Made by a program: the position numbers and the translations under genes | NCBI GenBank assembly: GCA_964016885.1 | Contig: OZ024741.1 | Span: 27,610,956 to 27,674,955 of the forward strand | Source: Eledone cirrhosa | Taxonomy: Eukaryota; Mollusca; Cephalopoda; Octopoda; Eledonidae | Reading direction: 5' to 3' | DNA length: 64,000 nucleotides | In this document: in pieces, positions 50,271-62,340 of the stretch | Layout: the number at the start of each line of letters is the position of its first letter | How positions within the stretch are numbered: the first letter of the stretch is position 1 | The notes under the pieces: generated by a model | What the model was told of the DNA's origin: nothing | Database searches by the model: none | Seen by the model: the letters and a program-made list of their open reading frames with translations, nothing else

Positions 50271-50319
50271 ATAGTCTCTAACTCCGTTGTTTCATTTTCT
50301 ATATATATATATATAGGCA

Positions 50320-50505
50320 ACACGGTAAAAACCTCCCAGACCCACACTGTAAATGTGGTTGGTGTTAGGAAGGGCATCCAACTGTAGAAAACCTGCCAGA
50401 CAGTCCTATGCGAGCAAGACAATCACTCTTGCCTCAAGTGGGACTACCCCCGTCCAAACCCATGCAAGCGTGGAACACGGACGTTAAACGTTGATGATGA
50501 TATAA
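50320..50505 (+). mobile_element. LINE 3' end (B subfamily), plus orientation
   Basis: 'ggcaacacggtaaaaacctc', 'tggttggtgttaggaagggc' and 'gtggaacacggacgttaaac' in order, then (GAT)n. Confidence 0.85.
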
Positions 50506-50639
50506 AGACCATCCTTCGGTCACAAATGACCATGGGATTTTCACCAAGAAAGTTTCCCGTCTGAGGCACAAATCTGGGCAAGGTTGTTTGTGGAAGACCA
50601 GCAATCGCCCATGCATACTGGTCTCCTCCCTCCATGCCA

Positions 50640-50790
50640 CTGATGTTGTCCAAGGGAAAAGCAATGGCCGATACAGCAGGGCATCAGGAACTATAAAGTG
50701 TCTTGCTCAAGAACACAACATATTGCCTGGTTCAATATTCAAATTCACAACCTCACAATTGAGAATTCAACGCTTTAACCACAGTAAGAC
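50640..50790 (-). mobile_element. tRNA-derived SINE, second family, decayed
   Basis: 'gtcttgctcaagaacacaac' and 'caacgctttaaccacagtaa' match the antisense of the 27.9 kb SINE. Confidence 0.7.
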
Positions 50791-50817
50791 CATTATTCAG
50801 CAAAGTACTCAATATAT

Positions 50818-50968
50818 GCATCATCATCATCAACATCTATTTTCCATGCTTTCATGGGATAGATGGCTGTCACATTCTAAGGCTCAACTGGTCAATGACT
50901 AGGTCCACTTTATATGTTTTATTTTGGCTTTGTTTCTATAGCTGGTTGCCCTTCCTAATGCCAACATG
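50818..50968 (-). mobile_element. LINE 3' end fragment
   Basis: (CAT)n, 'tccatgctttcatgggatag' and 'agctggttgcccttcctaat' in order. Confidence 0.75.
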
Positions 50969-51035
50969 ATGCATTATATATATTAAGTATAACAAGACAA
51001 AGTTTCACACTGTTTTATTGATTATTGACCAGTTA

Positions 51036-51079
<44 letters not shown>

Positions 51080-51114
51080 TAAAACTTCCCCCCTTATATG
51101 TATACATATATAGC

Positions 51115-51560
51115 ACCCGCCTCCACTGCTAATTAGGTCACCTTGGTAACAGAAGCGATTAATCACTTCTATGAACTCTTCCTGTGACTGGAAAAAGTTT
51201 ATATCATGAACGTCCTTCCTCTCAGTTACTCCTGTGCATCTTCTACATCCAAAGTCCTCCCTTCCTGTTATCCCACTACACTGTTATCCCACTACATTGT
51301 TATCCCATTACATCTTTTGTGTACATTGTATGGAGTTTATGCCTACACCTTTTCTACATATTGAGTAGGCGGGGCCACTTCCCTGAAAGAATCAGGGTCA
51401 TATCTTCTTTCCTAGCACTTTAGTTTTGGCTAAGTTTACTTTCAGACCTTTTGATTCCAAATTCTGTTTCCATAATCAGAACTTATTTTCTAGTTCTTTT
51501 ATGGTTTCAGTATAAGGACCAAATCATCTGCATAAATGGAGGGAATAGGTCTTTCAAACT
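51115..51560 (-). mobile_element. LINE relic, finger region
   Basis: 'cctccactgctaattaggtc' and 'cttttctacatattgagta' are the antisense of the post-finger and finger segments. It is strongly decayed. Confidence 0.7.
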
Positions 51561-52000
51561 ACTCCTTTGGAAAACATGACTGAAACCAAATTATAAAGCT
51601 TCACCATTTGAGGGTTTTTTTTTTCTTTTTTAAGCTTCCAGGTCTTAAGATTTTACCATTAAAATTGTGATGCAGCTATGTTATTTTTCTAAGTTGTCTG
51701 TGGATTGAGAATTTAAGAAGACAGACTTGGTTTCAATACCAATTAATGTTGGAATGAGTATAAGATTCTGGTCGAAAGATTGACATTTCAAAATATATTT
51801 GTACGTATGTTTCACTTGTACAGTTGAAAAAAATTGAACAAGATCTTGTAAATTTGAAAGACTCAGTGGAAAATGTTTATTAAATATTTCATTTTTGACA
51901 TGATATAGTTTTTACTTGTTTCATTATTATGGATATGTGTGTATATATAAATGCATGCATGTGTGTATATGTGTATGTATAAATATATATATATCACTTT
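51561..52000. other. Unassigned stretch
   Basis: AT-rich with a (TG/TA)n run near 51935-51990. Nothing else recognised. Confidence 0.4.
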
Positions 52001-52180
52001 ATAGCATGTACTGGGTGTATTTATTATGTAGATCACCAACACGAGAGAAGCTGCTGTACTGTGAAATGACTGAAGGGTCCTTTCACCATGTTTTTATATA
52101 GGCATGGTATCTACAGTGGGGTGCCCTTCCTGTTGCCAACCACCATACAGAGTGTACCAGGTTTACTCTTGTCCAAACAG
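52000..52180 (-). mobile_element. Decayed LINE 3' end
   Basis: 'actttatagcatgtactggg' (a 48-mer relic) and 'ggggtgcccttcctgttgcc' then 'aaccaccatacagagtgtac'. Confidence 0.6.
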
Positions 52181-52734
52181 AAGAGCCCCATCTGCTCTGT
52201 AGTAAGGGATGGGCGATAGGGGTGAAATAAATTACTTTCTCGTTATTAAATCGGTATTTGGTACATGACAGCTAAGGAAGAACACATCATTCGTTTGTCA
52301 TCCTTTGCCTTTTATATTCTACTGACTTTCTGAAATACTTGTCAATCATTTATTACATATATTATAAGGCTTCATATTAACTATACTAATATATATAGAG
52401 AGAGGAGGAGGGGTTAGTGTAGTTAATACAAAGCATTGTGCGGTATGTAGTAAATGACTAAGTATTTTTTTAAGCCACTACTATGCAGTAGAAAATATGA
52501 AGGGTAAATGAAACAAAACAAAATAAAGTAATGTTTTAGCCAGTGTATTGTGCCATGATATTTCAGGGCTGTTACCCTTTTTTCAGATGCAAAGCTGAAA
52601 CAGTCCCAAGATAAAACAAACAATTTGAGCTTTCTTCTATAACTAGTCCTATATTTTCCAACACAATGTGGAGCTGAAACAGTTCATTTACAATGTGGGC
52701 CGGGGAATTGGGTGGGGGTGGTATACATTTATCA

Positions 52735-53900
52735 TACAATCTACCCTTCATTTTGAAGGGAAATCCTTTTGTAGCAAGCAGTAGTAGTTCACTGAACTTT
52801 CTCCATTCTGTTTTACTCTGGCTACTGTACTTTTGGCACACCCAACTCCACTGCTAATTTGGTCATCCAGGTAACAGAAGTTGTCAACTGCTTCTATGGA
52901 ACCTTCCAAGAATTTGATGGCACTTGTTTCCTGTGAGTGTTTGTTACTGCTCATGTGCAACGGCCACAAGTAAAATCTACTTTCTTAGCTAACCTACCTG
53001 AGATCCCCCCTACATCTCTTGTATAGTTATAGCTTGCATTTGGGAAAAGGATGGAATTTCTACCCTACCCTACCCTTTTTCCTACACATTAAGCAGGGCC
53101 ATTTCCCAGAAGGGATCAGGGCCTTGTTTTCCTGTCTACTTACTGGAACTTTGGTCTTTGCCAAGTTGACTTTAAGACCTTTTGATTCCAGGTTAGGAAT
53201 TCTTTCTCTAGTTCTGTCATAGATTCAGCTATGAAAGTTAGATCATCAGTATACAGGAGTTCCCATGGACATCCTCTTTTAAACTCTTCTGTTATAGCCT
53301 GGAGGATAATAATTGTTTCTATTTTTGGCACAAGGCCAGCAATTACTCAGTGCATTTTATCGACCCCGTAAGGATGAAAGGCAATGTTAACCTCGGCGGG
53401 ATTTGAAATTAGAATGGCAAGGGCCGTAACTATGCATCAAAGCATGGCGTCCGACCCTCTACTGATACTGCCAATGATAATAAAAAGGAGATGGCTAAGG
53501 ACAAAGCCTTGGTGGACTCCAACTTGAACATTAAACTCCTCGCTATAGTCATTATTAACTTTAACAGCACCTCTGTACATGGTTTGTACCATCCTCACTA
53601 ACCACTCCTAAGTGCCCACCAGATTACAGAATGGGAAGGCCTGTCAAAAGCCTGATCTAGGTCAACAAATGCTAAGTTGAGGCGTTTGCTTTTAGCTAGA
53701 CACTTCTGCAGTTGCCTCGCAAGGAAGAGGGCGTCCGTGGTACTTTTTCCTGGCACAAATCCAAACTACATCTCATCTAGATTAATTCGATCCCTAATTA
53801 GTTTGATGCCTCAATAGTTCCCTCTGTCTAGCTCATCCTCTTTGCCCTTGTAGCAGTTGGCAATTTTGTACTATTTGGTTAACAATATAGGTGGTTATGG
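52735..53900 (-). mobile_element. LINE relic split by a SINE
   Basis: Antisense pieces of the same [12 protein letters not shown] (52740), EAVDNFCYLDDQISSG (52880), the finger region (53080), LLYTDDLTFIAESM (53250) with YTDD in place of YADD, then beyond the SINE the HQG and DRxPR blocks and DEMxFGF. Several stops. Confidence 0.85.
53310..53476 (-). mobile_element. tRNA-derived SINE inserted in the LINE relic
   Basis: A minus-strand copy, internally deleted near 53352 ('cagtgcattttatcgacccc'). GATAATAA on both sides is a probable target-site duplication. Confidence 0.87.
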
Positions 53901-53969
53901 TGTGTCCTACCAGCCCAGATGCTTTCAGCATCTCAGCAATTATTCCCGACATATGTTTATATATATACA

Positions 53970-54605
53970 GGAAAAAATTAAAAATAAGAGGGATCAGATG
54001 TTGTTTACTCGAGAGAAGGCTACGTTGGTATGGTCACGTGATGCGCATGAAAGACGACAGCTGTATAACAAAGTGCAGGGCAATAAAGATAGACGGTAGC
54101 CACGGAGTAGGCAGACCCAGAAAAACCTGGGACGAGCTGATAAATTCCGACCTCACACACAACTCTCCAAGACAATGTCACTGGACCGAGACCTTTGGCG
54201 GTACTCAGTAATAGAGAAGACCCGCCTTACCTAAATACAAAGTAAAACCTACTACAGTCAGTAGGCATCTCTAACAAAATACACCTCCCCCACCCCATCC
54301 ACACCGCCCCTTTCAATGTAAAGTTATGTTGGTGCCACAACATCCAGGCCGAAACAAATGAGATCGTGTAGGTGTCACAACAAAAAAACACAGTCCACGC
54401 TGTAATGTGGCCATGTAGGCAACACGGTAAAAACCTCCCAGCCCCACACTATAAATGTGGTTGGTGTTAGGAAGGGCATCCAGCTGTAGAAAACCCGCCA
54501 GACAGTCCTATGCGAGCAAGACAACCACTCTTGCCTCAAGTGGGAAAACTCCCGTCCAAACCCATGCAAGCGTGGAATATGGACGTTAAACGATGATGAT
54601 GATAT
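53970..54605 (+). mobile_element. 5'-truncated LINE (B subfamily), plus orientation
   Basis: Begins at [20 protein letters not shown], continues with [10 protein letters not shown] and VGRPRKTWDELINSDLTH, then ends at GGTQ and a stop. The 3' UTR and (GAT)n tail match 31852-32271 closely, so both copies come from one young subfamily. Confidence 0.92.
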
Positions 54606-54609
54606 ATAT

Positions 54610-54785
54610 CATCTCCATCTAACGTCCATTTCTCCACACTGGCATGGGTTAGACAAGTTATCCTGTTGCGAGCAATGCCAGGTCAAGTGACTATGTCTTG
54701 CTCGTACAGAACCAATTTTGGCTTGGTTTCTACAGCCGAATGCCCTTCCTAGTGCCAACCACATTTACAGTGTGTGCTGGGAAAT
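54610..54785 (-). mobile_element. LINE 3' end fragment
   Basis: 'atctaacgtccatttctcca' and 'gccgaatgcccttcctagtg' in order, ending 'tacagtgtgtgctggg'. Confidence 0.75.
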
Positions 54786-54789
54786 AGTC

Positions 54790-55314
54790 GTATATATATA
54801 TTAGCTTTATTAATGACCATAATTAATTTATGGGATATATCTATAATTTTGATGTCTTTATTGTTGATTGCCCTTATGAATTTGTTCAATGTTTGCCACC
54901 TCACTACCAAATTCCGTAGAGATATACTCTGCAACTGCTAAACGCCAGTTATCATTGAGTAGGACAGTGAATGGTAATTTGTTGCAATACCATGCATTCA
55001 GACAAGAACTGATGACCCTGTGATAAACAGGTGAAAATCCAGAATAACAAGACTCACATTTTAGCCTTAATATTAGGAATATTAAAACTCTACTTCAGTA
55101 TTGAGTAATGCTTTCTTTCTGGCATCAACCACATACGGATATATATATATAAGGGTGAAATACTGTTTAACAAATATTTATTCTCCTAATTCGGCTCAGA
55201 ACCATTGATAACTACATAATCTATACAATTTATTATGTAATGATGTGGATCAACTCCAAGATCACAGGATCCTCTGATGTGTATAAGAAGTGCAAGTTAA
55301 TCTTATTCTGTCCC
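54790..55314. other. Unassigned stretch
   Basis: AT-rich, with (TA)n at 55139-55150. Nothing else recognised. Confidence 0.35.
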
Positions 55315-55318
55315 TTAA

Positions 55319-55519
55319 CCTTTTAGCATTTAAACCAGCCATATCTGGTCACAATTCTTTCACCTTTTTTTGTTCATACCAATGTTAAGGTATTGTTCTC
55401 AAAATAAATAATATCAAAATCTCAGATTCAATATTATGTGAGGTAAAGCCTTCATCTAACATAATTTACATTACTCTATATTTACCGTGTAAATATAGAG
55501 TAATGTAAATGCTAAAGGG
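55319..55519. mobile_element. piggyBac-like MITE with TTAA ends
   Basis: TTAA (55315-55318 and 55520-55523) flanks the inverted ends CCTTTTAGCATTTAAACC and GTAAATGCTAAAGGG. An inner hairpin ('acattactctatatttac' and its complement) lies near 55468-55507. Confidence 0.88.
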
Positions 55520-55864
55520 TTAAAGAAAGTGCAGAGCACTCTATAAATGTGGTCTGATATCCCACGAACACAAAAAATAATCAAATAAAACAAGACAAAG
55601 TTAAAATTTTAAATGTAGTTGAGACGTATGGTAAAGAAAAAAAAACAAGAAGACTATTTACTTATTTATGTTTTTATATTTATATTCTGGTGGTCAGTAC
55701 CAATTCCTGGCATTGTTGGATACACTGACTTCTGTAGAATATAACTAGATTAGTCTTGAAGAATGTTGGTTGGAGAGAAACAAAAGAAAAGCCATATAAT
55801 CTAAAGTTAGGATAGCTAGAGAAATGTACATAATGGGGTATGGTGATAAAGTTGGGGTAAATAG

Positions 55865-56033
55865 GTATATACATGTGGGTGTGTATATATATACATATTT
55901 ATATATATATTTGTGGGTGTGTATATATATATAGATATAGATATTTGTGTGCATGTATATATGTATATGTGTATGTATATATATATGTATATAGTGGTGT
56001 GTGTCTGTGTGTGTATATATATATTTATATACT

Positions 56034-56081
<48 letters not shown>

Positions 56082-56137
56082 CTTGTGCGTATGTGGATAT
56101 ATATATATACTTGTGCGTATGTATATGTACATGTGTG

Positions 56138-56213
<76 letters not shown>

Positions 56214-56245
56214 GATGTATGTGTGTATATAAATATATATATAAA
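55865..56245. repeat. Compound TA/TG microsatellite
   Basis: Alternating (TA)n and (TG)n blocks over about 380 bp. ORFs rich in Tyr/Ile/Val/Cys here are artefacts of the repeat. Confidence 0.93.
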
Positions 56246-56507
56246 TCAGGATGGATTCAGTTTGAAGCTGATTAGACCATTACTCACTAGAGTATGATTA
56301 TATTATAAAGAATCAGGACCCCGACGGCTGAGCTCTTCCAGTTCTGGAACTAGCTGTTGAAATGGCAAAAAGTCAGCCATCTTAATAATATAGGGGAGCT
56401 TTGAGAATTTACTATATGATATCCATATATAAGGGAAATGCGAAGGTGAACTCAGTGCCCCAGTATGGCCTCAGCCTGTCAGCTGGAACACGTGATAGAG
56501 TAATAGA

Positions 56508-56706
56508 GTAATAATTGTTTCTACTTTTGGTACAAGGCCAGCAATTACCCAGTGCATTACTGGTACTTTATTTTATCGACCCCATAAGGATGAAAGGCAA
56601 AGTTAACCTCGGCAAGATTTGAACTCAGAATGGCAAGGGCCGTAACTCTATGCGTCAAAGCATGGCATCCGACCCTCTACCGATACTGCCAATTCCCCGC
56701 CCTAGA
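56508..56706 (-). mobile_element. tRNA-derived SINE, full length, with TSD
   Basis: Complete minus-strand copy bordered by 'agagtaatagagtaa' on both sides. Confidence 0.92.
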
Positions 56707-56709
56707 GTA

Positions 56710-57620
56710 ATAGAGTAAGTACAAATAATGTAATATTTACCAGATTTAAAGTAATAAATTTAGCTAAGATTCATGTATAAATATGAAAGTATTGCCAAAT
56801 GAAAACGTGAGTATATAAGAGAATATCTTATGATCAGTATTAGGATATGATTATCTTAATTAGTTCAATCAATATAATGAAAAGGGGAATTAGGATTTGT
56901 AGGCTTGTGGTGTTGTCTTTTCCAAGTTTCAAACACCATTGGGATTAATTCTACATTTAATATTTTAAATTGTTTCAGTATCTACTCTCAGGTCTTGAAT
57001 AATCGTCTGCCCCCATCCCCACCTCATCTTATTAATTTTTCAAATTTTTCCCATCCCCCACCCCTGTTTATTAAATTTTACTAATCTATCTCTGGGGAAA
57101 TTCTATTTGAAGTGGTAGCATTCCTGTGACAATTTTCTTTATACATTAAACAACATTATACATGGCAAAATAGTACATTACTAGAAATCCCATATATTAT
57201 AAAGTAAATAGGATGGGTTAGGGTCTGAATATGTAAACTCAACGACTAATTCTGGTTTTTAAAAAAATCAACGGAGACAAACTAGAAAAATTTCCAATTC
57301 CACACCCCTATTATTTGGGACCTGAGAGTAGTTATTTTAGTGAATAATATATATATATATATATATATAATGTAAATACCTGCTATAGGATGGAGTGTTT
57401 TCATGATAAATGTTTATAAGTTGAAAGAATCTCATTTTTCTTGTTAAGCAGATTGTACATAAGTCCCCTTAACCCACCCACACACTTTGGTAAACATATG
57501 CTCATCTTATCAAACATTCTAATTTGTATTCTATACAGTTTTCCTGTAGTTTCCATATGTTCTCTGCAAGTGGTTTGAAATTTTGTTTTTTATGAATGAA
57601 TGTGTTTATATCTTCTTTCT
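56710..57620. other. Unassigned stretch
   Basis: AT-rich, with a short (TA)n at 57347-57369. No gene or known element recognised. Confidence 0.4.
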
Positions 57621-57639
57621 CTATAGTTACTGTAGAGTA

Positions 57640-58300
57640 TATGAGAGATCAGCCATTTATTGTCTAAGAAGTATTTGCTCAGGATTCTACAATTGCATTG
57701 CTGTGACTCCTATTCTAGTGGCAACCCGGTATGCTCAGCTACCAGCCCAGGCTCTCTAGGTGATGGTGCTGTTGTGTGGAAGTCAGCTATATAAATAACT
57801 GAAAAATATGTGCATGTGTGCTTTGATGTCCTCTCTCATTCACTCACTGCCTCCGTCTCTCTCTCTCACTATTATATGCAAATGGGAGCCCATTTGCTGG
57901 CCACCCCATGATCCCAACAGAGAGATCGGTCATTTATTGTCTAAAAAGTATTTGCTCAGGATTCTACAATTTCATTGTTGTGACACCTATTCTTGTAGCA
58001 ACCTGGTGCGTTCGGCCACCAGCCCAGGCGCTGCTGCCTGCCAAGCTGAAGAGGGAAAACTGTCCAAGTATCAGCCACTCTCGGATAAGTTTGTGGTAGA
58101 GCCTGTAGCAGTGGAGACTTCCGGCCTTCTTGGCCCCCAGACCACATCTCTACTCACTGCTTTCAGAGTGGAGTTGGCCACCCGCAGATGCAAGCCCCAC
58201 GAGGTGGAGTGGCTGTTCAAGCGCACCTCCCTCGCTGTTCTCTGGCTATCCTGTTGGCCAGGATCCAGAGACGGAGGGTAAGTTAGTTGGAGGTGGAGGA
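57640..58300 (+). mobile_element. LINE RT C-terminal fragment with duplicated lead segment
   Basis: 58050-58250 encodes KYQPLSDKFVVEPVAVETSG, then LLTAFRVEL and VEWLFKRTSLAV, matching the C-terminal part of invertebrate LINE RT proteins (pattern 'F.P.AVET.G...FLFQR.S.A..RGN'). The segment 'ccatttattgtctaagaagt' to 'ccagcccaggct' (57650-57755) is repeated at 57930-58030. Another copy of the coding part is at 61859. Confidence 0.75.
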
Positions 58301-58494
58301 TACTCGTTCGGATGTTTCTCTCTTTCTTTAAAAATCTCATCATTCCGATTATTTAGAGATTTTCCTGGATAGATGAATTAAGTTTCGGGGATTCAAATTT
58401 GAGATTAAGTTTAAGTAGATTGTTAGTCTTACTAGTTTTAGCTATTTGGTAATGCTTAATACTGTTCTCTTTATTATTCATGGCAGCTATGAAG

Positions 58495-58715
58495 GCAGTG
58501 GTTTGGCAGTATTGGTAGAGCATCAGCCAACATGCTTTGTGACATAGAGTTACGGCCCTTTACGTTCTGATTTCAAATTCTGCCGAGGTTAACTTTCCCT
58601 TTCATCCTTACAGGGTTGATAAAATAAAGTACCAGTAACGCATGGAGGTCAATTTAATTGACTTTCCCCTCCCCCCAAAATAGTTGAACTTGTACCTAAA
58701 TCAGAAACCAGTTTA
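58495..58715 (+). mobile_element. tRNA-derived SINE
   Basis: Plus-strand copy: 'tggtttggcagtattggtag', B-box region 'tgatttcaaattctgcc', 'tttcatccttacaggg', 'aaataaagtaccagtaacgc'. Confidence 0.88.
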
Positions 58716-58719
58716 TGGT

Positions 58720-59140
58720 AGCTATATTAGGTGTTATGGAAAAAGAAATTTTGACCCTTCACCTAATAAATATTCTGTGGTACTTTGTGGGACAGAAGGA
58801 AGCAGTTTTCGTAGTCCATGAAAAAGTTTCCAGGGATGTTTGTTTTAACATTTTTAGAGTATGGTGGGTCATGTGATGTGATGTTATATAATCTATTTCT
58901 GTTTTTCTTTGTATTACCATTATTCTCCTTATATTATTTCTATTGTTATTATTACTACTACCACCATTAGTATTATTGCTATTAGTGTTCTGTCTATTAA
59001 TTATATGTTGTTATCATAGTAATCAGTGTGAGGCCTATTGTCGCGAGTTCCATTCTTACTGTTGTTGTCATGCTTTTTGTAGTTTACAGTGTTATTATTC
59101 CTATATTTAATACAGTTACTATCATGGTCATTAATGCTAT
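58720..59140. other. Unassigned stretch
   Basis: AT-rich, ATT/ATC-rich from 58915. No element recognised. Confidence 0.35.
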
Positions 59141-59149
59141 CATCATTAT

Positions 59150-60000
59150 TATCATTATGACTTTGTCATGCAGTGTAGATGGAAAATGCACCGGACTATT
59201 TAATTGCCTGTCAAATCACAAGGACCTCAAACAGATAATATTTTCATGTGCAGTACCTAGCAAGGCTTATCTTTGTATGAGCTCAATCTTGCATGGTATT
59301 CCGAACTACTTTAAGAAGTCTTGGAGTTCCAATGGGATTGACCCTAATGCCCCGATCACAACTGGTATCACTTTCACATTATCCTCTTGCGTTCCAAACA
59401 ATATTGCCATCTCCACTTTCAATTCAGAGTACTTGGTACTTTTTTCAACCACTTTTTCACAATATTTATGGCATCACTTAAGACCTGACATTATTTGTCT
59501 TCCTTGTTCAATACGACAATATCCGGTCTGCGATGCCCTCTTACTCTATCAGTCTGAAAATCTTATTCCCAAGATTTCATTGTTTTCCTATCCTCCAGCC
59601 TCACTTTACAAGGCTCATACCAATTCTCTATTAGATGGTATTGGTATTTACGACACTGAAGCCAATGAAGATATAGACAGACTTTATAAGGGCGGCGCTT
59701 GTATTCTTTTTGTGCAAGGCTATCACATCCAATTACAATGTGGGTTACCCTTTCCATATTCATTCCACAGTGTCTGCATTTCTGGGGTAGATGTTATACT
59801 TCACCAAATTCATAGCAAAAGCTTAGTCTTGTGCTGCAATTACAAGGCTTTCAGTGGTACACTTCACATCACCTGTTTAAACCATGTTCATGGTGTTTTA
59901 TCCTTGATATCCTCTGTATGTCTTCCAAACTGTTCATGCATTCTCATTTCCAAAAAATATGCTTTTCTCTTCTCTTCAACTCTTTAGTTAAACTCTTCCT
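59150..60000 (-). mobile_element. LINE RT C-terminal pseudogene
   Basis: Read on the minus strand: CRHCGMNMERVTHIVIGCDS then LAQKEYKRRPYKV, RRPDIV, a KVIPVVIGALGSIP block and LLGTA, in the order seen at the C terminus of a widespread invertebrate LINE group with a CCHC-like motif. Stops break it. The 319-residue plus-strand frame over the same region (59028-59987) is only the antisense shadow. Confidence 0.8.
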
Positions 60001-60071
60001 TACCAATCATTTCATCTGCATTTTTATAATTCTTCTTATTCCTGATATTTTTGTTATCATTATTATTATCA

Positions 60072-60272
60072 CAAAAGGGCGGTGGATTGGCAGTATCGGT
60101 AGAAGGTCGGATGCCATGCTTTGACGCATTGAGTTACGGCCCTTGCCATTCTGAGTTTAAATCCCACCGAGGTAACTTTGCCTTTCATCCTTACGGCATC
60201 AATAAAATAAAGTACCAGTAATACACTGGGGTAATTGCTGGCCTTGTGCCAAAAGTAGAAACAATTATTATT
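60072..60272 (+). mobile_element. tRNA-derived SINE, full length
   Basis: 'gggcggtggattggcagtat', 'gagttacggcccttgccatt', 'tttgcctttcatccttacgg' and 'gccttgtgccaaaagtagaa', flanked by ATT-rich repeats. Confidence 0.92.
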
Positions 60273-60424
60273 ATTATCATTGTTATCATTATTGTTATTA
60301 TCATCATCTTTATTGTCTGTCAAGCCTATGTATCATGTCTGTCCTCTTCAAACTTAATTTAGTATTAATGTTGAAACTAGTAAAGGTATTAGATTCTCTA
60401 ATGTCTACACCTTTTGTCAAGTAT

Positions 60425-60478
60425 CTAACCCATGCTAGCATGGAAAAATAGTTGTTAAATAGTGATGATGATGATGAT
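60425..60478 (+). mobile_element. LINE 3' tail, plus orientation
   Basis: 'aacccatgctagcatggaaa' and (GAT)n. Confidence 0.8.
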
Positions 60479-60479
60479 C

Positions 60480-61730
60480 TCTCTCTTATTTACTATTGTT
60501 ATAACACGTGTTTCACTATTGTAGTTGCTATGACTGTCATATGTTGTCTTACTGTCAGCTTTTCTTTGAGATGTTTTGTCATTATAGTTAGTCTTGAGTT
60601 ATGTTGTGTATTCCTATAGTGTTATGTTTAATATATTCAATTTTTCTTTCTATCCCACCCTAGATAATGTATTATTGTAGTAGTCTGTATGCTGTTTGAA
60701 GATTGTTTCACTTGCTGAGAGTCTGGAAACTCTGGTAGACATCCTTTTAACAATGGAGTTAAGACAGCCTTAGAGTGGTTAGAATTTGTTGATATACTTT
60801 AAGTTCTCATGTTCTTAAAAAAACCTTTCTAATTTGTTCCCACTTTCTCTCTGCTATTATTCCCATTGAAAGTGGAAAGAGCATCATCCCTATATACCTT
60901 TTCCCCATGCTATGAAGTTATTTCTTATTATCAAGCAGCATTTATAAAGTACTGCACTTTCTTTAAGGGATAGAGTGAGTTTAGTTCACACCATTTATAC
61001 ACATCTGAAGAATCCGTAATATATATTTATCGTGTCCTATAATTAAAACATTTAGCTATTTAATCTTATATTCTTCAAATGCCACCTTCCTTATGGTTAA
61101 CTAAGACATCATGCTTTTACATGGCTGAATGTATGATTGTAATAAATGTTGTGTTGGTTATCTTTTACTAAACAAATCATATATTTACATTACTTCATAT
61201 GTCCAACATGTCTGTTATTATTGTTTTTAGTGGTAGTGGTGGTGGGGATGATAGTGATGATGGTGGTGGTTGCAGGTAACAGGGGGTGGGATAAAAAGGT
61301 AAAAGAGAGATAATCAAGAATATTCTGAAGATCGAGATGTCTTGGATTATTGATTCCAACTGTGTTTTGGGATGTTCACACAGTATTTAATGTTATTCAG
61401 TGGTGAAACTTCAAATATTGTGTTGTGTTTTGTTTTTGCCTCAATTTTGCTGAAAATAAAATATATATAGATATGTAGTTTATATGAAAGATTGCGAGAT
61501 ATGTTATTAGGATTGTTCTGGGAAAGCTGTACAATACAACACTGAATATTAGAATAAAGTAATAAAAACATAGGATCACCTTGATGAGATTTGAACTCAG
61601 AACATAAATGGCCATAACTAGTGCCTGTTATTTGACACTAGTGGTTCTGCCCAGCCACTACCCTTGTAGATGTCACCATTTTACATTTTACAGGTTATTA
61701 CAGACCAAGTCAATACTTAATTCATGCTAC
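60480..61730. other. Unassigned stretch
   Basis: AT-rich with a short GGT/GAT-rich run at 61228-61280 and a tRNA-like relic 'gatgagatttgaactcagaa' at 61583 (a decayed SINE, minus strand). No gene recognised. Confidence 0.4.
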
Positions 61731-61734
61731 TGCC

Positions 61735-62125
61735 CTCCTTGATGGGTCAGGCGACTGTGTCTCAGCTATTTTCTATTTTAGCAGGATTTCTTAGTTGGGT
61801 GCCCTTCCTATCAGCACCCACTTTAGAGAGTATGTAAAGACACCTACTTATGTGGCAACCTGGTGTGTTTGGCTACCAGCCCAGGCTCTACTGCCTGCCA
61901 AACTGAAGAGGGTAAACTGTCCAAGTATCAACCGCCCTCAGATAGGTTTGTGGTAGAGCCTGTAGCAGTGGAGACTTCCAGCATTCTTGACCCCTGGACC
62001 ACATGCCTACTCACTGCTTTCAGAGTGGAGTTGGCTACCCACATCTCACTCACCGTCCTCCAGGGCAATGTATTCTCCATCCTGTTGTCCGGGACTCAGA
62101 AGTGGAAGGTAAGTTAGTTGAAAGT
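61735..62125 (+). mobile_element. LINE fragment, second copy of the 57.6-58.3 kb element
   Basis: From 61859 it matches 57998 onward: EEGKLSKYQPPSDRFVVEPV, AVETSSILDPW, LLTAFRVEL and SLTVLQGNVFSIL. A deletion removes the RRCKPHEVEWLFKR part. It begins with a decayed '(g)ggtgcccttcctatcagca'. Confidence 0.72.
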
Positions 62126-62204
62126 GGAGGATACTTGTTCAGACATCACTCTCTCTATTTCTATAGTCATTAGGTATTGTAGTAGAGAATATAGATATAT
62201 GTTA

Positions 62205-62340
62205 AAGTTGAGAGAGGGTTAAAGCATTGGACTACAATGTCTGGGGACATAAGTTCAAATCTAAGGCAGATAGTGATTGTAGTTCTGGGTGAAAGTACTT
62301 TACTCAGGACAACCGGCTATTCAATGAAATGTGAAAAGGA
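62205..62340 (+). mobile_element. tRNA-derived SINE, second family, decayed
   Basis: 'gagggttaaagcattggac' and 'cataagttcaaatctaagg' occupy the A- and B-box positions, followed by 'gaaagtactttactcag'. Confidence 0.6.

Noticed and set aside
55873..56297. Tyr/Ile/Cys-rich ORFs resembling membrane peptides
   Set aside because: They are translations of (TA)n/(TG)n microsatellite sequence.
59028..59987. A 319-codon plus-strand ORF
   Set aside because: The minus strand holds a recognisable LINE RT C terminus, so this frame is antisense to it.
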